A stretch of DNA of 6,003 bases, from contig JABIYQ010000084.1 of the NCBI GenBank assembly GCA_018702715.1, positions 1 through 6,003 of the forward strand, written 5' to 3'. The position numbers and the translations under genes are program-made. This stretch comes from Desulfobacula sp. (GTDB lineage: Bacteria > Desulfobacterota > Desulfobacteria > Desulfobacterales > Desulfobacteraceae). The notes beneath the pieces are model-generated. The model was given only the letters and a program-made list of their open reading frames with translations, was not told where the DNA came from and searched no databases. Shown piece by piece: positions 4,722 through 6,003 of this stretch (its first letter is position 1; every line of letters begins with the position of its first letter).

Positions 4722-6003
4722 TTATTCCTCCTTGCCGTTCCGGGTAAAGAATCGCCCCATACCATGGAGGAATACACCTGCCAGGGCGCCAAAAACCGAG
4801 AGCCATCCAATGGTATCCATAAGGTCTGATTTGTCTCGCCCAGGCATATACAACCCTGTAATATTAGCAAGCCTGGAGCTTTCCCTTATATGGCATTGGG
4901 TACAATTGAGTGCATTCCCCTTTGGGGCCACCATGTGGGTGATGGGAAATGCATAGGTTGTTTCCACATAATCAAATTCCCCGGAATAGGGGATATCAAG
5001 GGTCTTATTGCCGTGTTTAATGGCATCATTCATATCAAACGTTGTCCAGAACCCTTTTTTCCCGGAAAGCATGGGCGCTAACAGTTTTTTATTTATTTTA
5101 TCATAAGGTTGTTTTCCCCGGTGAATTTTAAAGGGGAAAATCCGTGCTTCCGGATCATTTTTATCACCAACCGGATGGCTGACTTTTACAATTTTCGCAG
5201 GATCAATGACATCATCTATGGTTGTACTGGTCTGGGATCCATTTGACCAGAAATATTCAGGGACAACATTCTTTTCCCATTTGAATTCCCCTTTTATGGA
5301 TTTGTAAACAGGTTTTCCAAAAGGGCCTTTTTCAATATAGGGTTTGCCATCCTTCATTTTTCCGGCTTTGGTCCAGTCCCACCACATCTTTGTGGGATTT
5401 ACTCTTGCGTATTCTGGAATATGACATGCCTGACAGGAAACCACATTTGTATGATCGTTCATCTTTGAATCATTTTTATGGGGTTCGCTGCTATGGCAGG
5501 ATACACAGGTGATTTTAGGAGCCAGGTCATCTTCAATCAGGCTTTTTCGTGTTGCAACAGCAGGGTTTGTATATATCCTGCCGGAAATGTGATGATCAAC
5601 AGTGGTATGACACCGGGTACAGGAAAAATCTTTGCCATCCGTTCCCATGTGAACATCCAGCATCCGGTTCGGCTTTGTTAAAGAGGTGTCAAGATCACCA
5701 TGCTTTACGCCATCACCGCCCCCACCTTTAAAATGACATTCACCGCAATTTTTTCGTGTGGGAAGGGTCACCTGGGCTACGGCTTCTTTGATCTCCGTTT
5801 GAAGTTCTTTTGCAATTTCTTTGGTCTCCGGATCTTCCTCTTTGGAAAATGCCTTAATATCTGAAAGTGCCTCGTCAAAATTATAGTCTGATGAATTATG
5901 GCATTTCAGGCAGTTGACTTCGCCTTCCACACCTTTTTTATTCCAACTGGTATGGCAACCCAGGCAACCCTTATCTTCCATGGCATTTCCGGAAATACAA
6001 AAA
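4722..6003 (-). CDS. Octahaem c-type cytochrome, tetrathionate reductase (OTR) family, 5'-truncated by window edge
   Basis: The reading frame stays open to the window end, so the gene starts outside; the Met at 5981 is internal, because the residues before it (FCISGNA) match the conserved 'FCI..GN' stretch the family has before its second haem motif. Numbering from that Met, seven CxxCH motifs are visible: 6-10, 24-28, 79-83, 121-125, 159-163, 183-187 and 360-364. One more upstream would give the family's eight. The signature after the third visible motif (CHFKGGGGDGVKHGDLD) is typical of OTR; Lys93 is my candidate for the lysine distal ligand of the active-site haem. A Lys/Glu-rich stretch (36-72) looks longer than in soluble relatives. 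The C-terminus (about 389-406) is a hydrophobic helix followed by HGMGR, which should anchor the protein in the membrane. Family members reduce tetrathionate, nitrite and hydroxylamine in vitro; the physiological substrate is unclear. The adjoining cytochrome b gene suggests exchange of electrons with quinones. Confidence 0.9.
   Translation of the reverse strand, partial: FCISGNAMEDKGCLGCHTSWNKKGVEGEVNCLKCHNSSDYNFDEALSDIKAFSKEEDPETKEIAKELQTEIKEAVAQVTLPTRKNCGECHFKGGGGDGVKHGDLDTSLTKPNRMLDVHMGTDGKDFSCTRCHTTVDHHISGRIYTNPAVATRKSLIEDDLAPKITCVSCHSSEPHKNDSKMNDHTNVVSCQACHIPEYARVNPTKMWWDWTKAGKMKDGKPYIEKGPFGKPVYKSIKGEFKWEKNVVPEYFWSNGSQTSTTIDDVIDPAKIVKVSHPVGDKNDPEARIFPFKIHRGKQPYDKINKKLLAPMLSGKKGFWTTFDMNDAIKHGNKTLDIPYSGEFDYVETTYAFPITHMVAPKGNALNCTQCHIRESSRLANITGLYMPGRDKSDLMDTIGWLSVFGALAGVFLHGMGRFFTRNGKEE
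4727..4733 (-). promoter_or_regulatory. Ribosome binding site of the cytochrome b gene inside the octahaem gene
   Basis: AAGGAGG lies in the last codons of the octahaem cytochrome gene, five bases before the ATG at 4721. That ATG follows the TAA (4724-4722) directly, so the two genes have no intergenic base and are very probably co-transcribed and translationally coupled. Confidence 0.8.

Overview
The window looks like low-GC chromosome from an anaerobic, respiring Gram-negative bacterium, most likely a Desulfobacterota (delta-proteobacterial) sulfate-reducer type. Three things suggest this: a DUF4492 + cydA + cydB group (an arrangement shared with Bacteroidetes and Epsilonproteobacteria), an octahaem tetrathionate-reductase-family cytochrome c with a C-terminal membrane anchor, and a b-type cytochrome partner. 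This placement is inference. All convincing genes lie on the minus strand, so transcription runs from right to left.

Right part (6003 to 4044): the 3' portion of an octahaem cytochrome c gene (5' end outside the window) is followed without any gap by a four- or five-helix cytochrome b gene. A strong hairpin terminator follows nine bases after the second gene. The two products probably form a membrane module that moves electrons between the quinone pool and a periplasmic or extracytoplasmic multihaem active site (tetrathionate, nitrite or hydroxylamine chemistry in the family; the real substrate is unknown).

Middle (4043 to 3797): a 247-base intergenic region with a candidate minus-strand promoter. 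Two dyads overlap its -35 and -10 elements, and a third perfect 12-bp inverted repeat lies further upstream.

Left part (3796 to 157): an oxygen-reductase operon. It reads: a possible 62-aa one-helix protein overlapping the next start by ATGA; a DUF4492 protein; cydA; cydB (one base between stop and start); and an overlooked 30-codon one-helix ORF that may be a CydX/CydS-like small subunit of cytochrome bd. All key haem and quinol ligands of CydA are present.

The most notable structure is a family of three nearly identical, non-coding elements of 134-135 bp at 1-116 (cut by the window edge), 316-449 and 3201-3335. Both complete copies are flanked by perfect 8-bp direct repeats (AAATAATT and AAAATCAT), have imperfect terminal inverted repeats beginning GT-A (GTAA in copy 3), and carry a 20- to 21-bp central hairpin. 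They are therefore mobile MITE-like elements, with end sequence and target duplication resembling the IS66 family. All three have the same orientation and sit just 3' of a gene of the cyd operon (1, 5 and 32 bases after stop codons, measured to the target-site repeat). Removing them reconstructs a compact ancestral operon of DUF4492-53 bp-cydA-1 bp-cydB-71 bp-small ORF.
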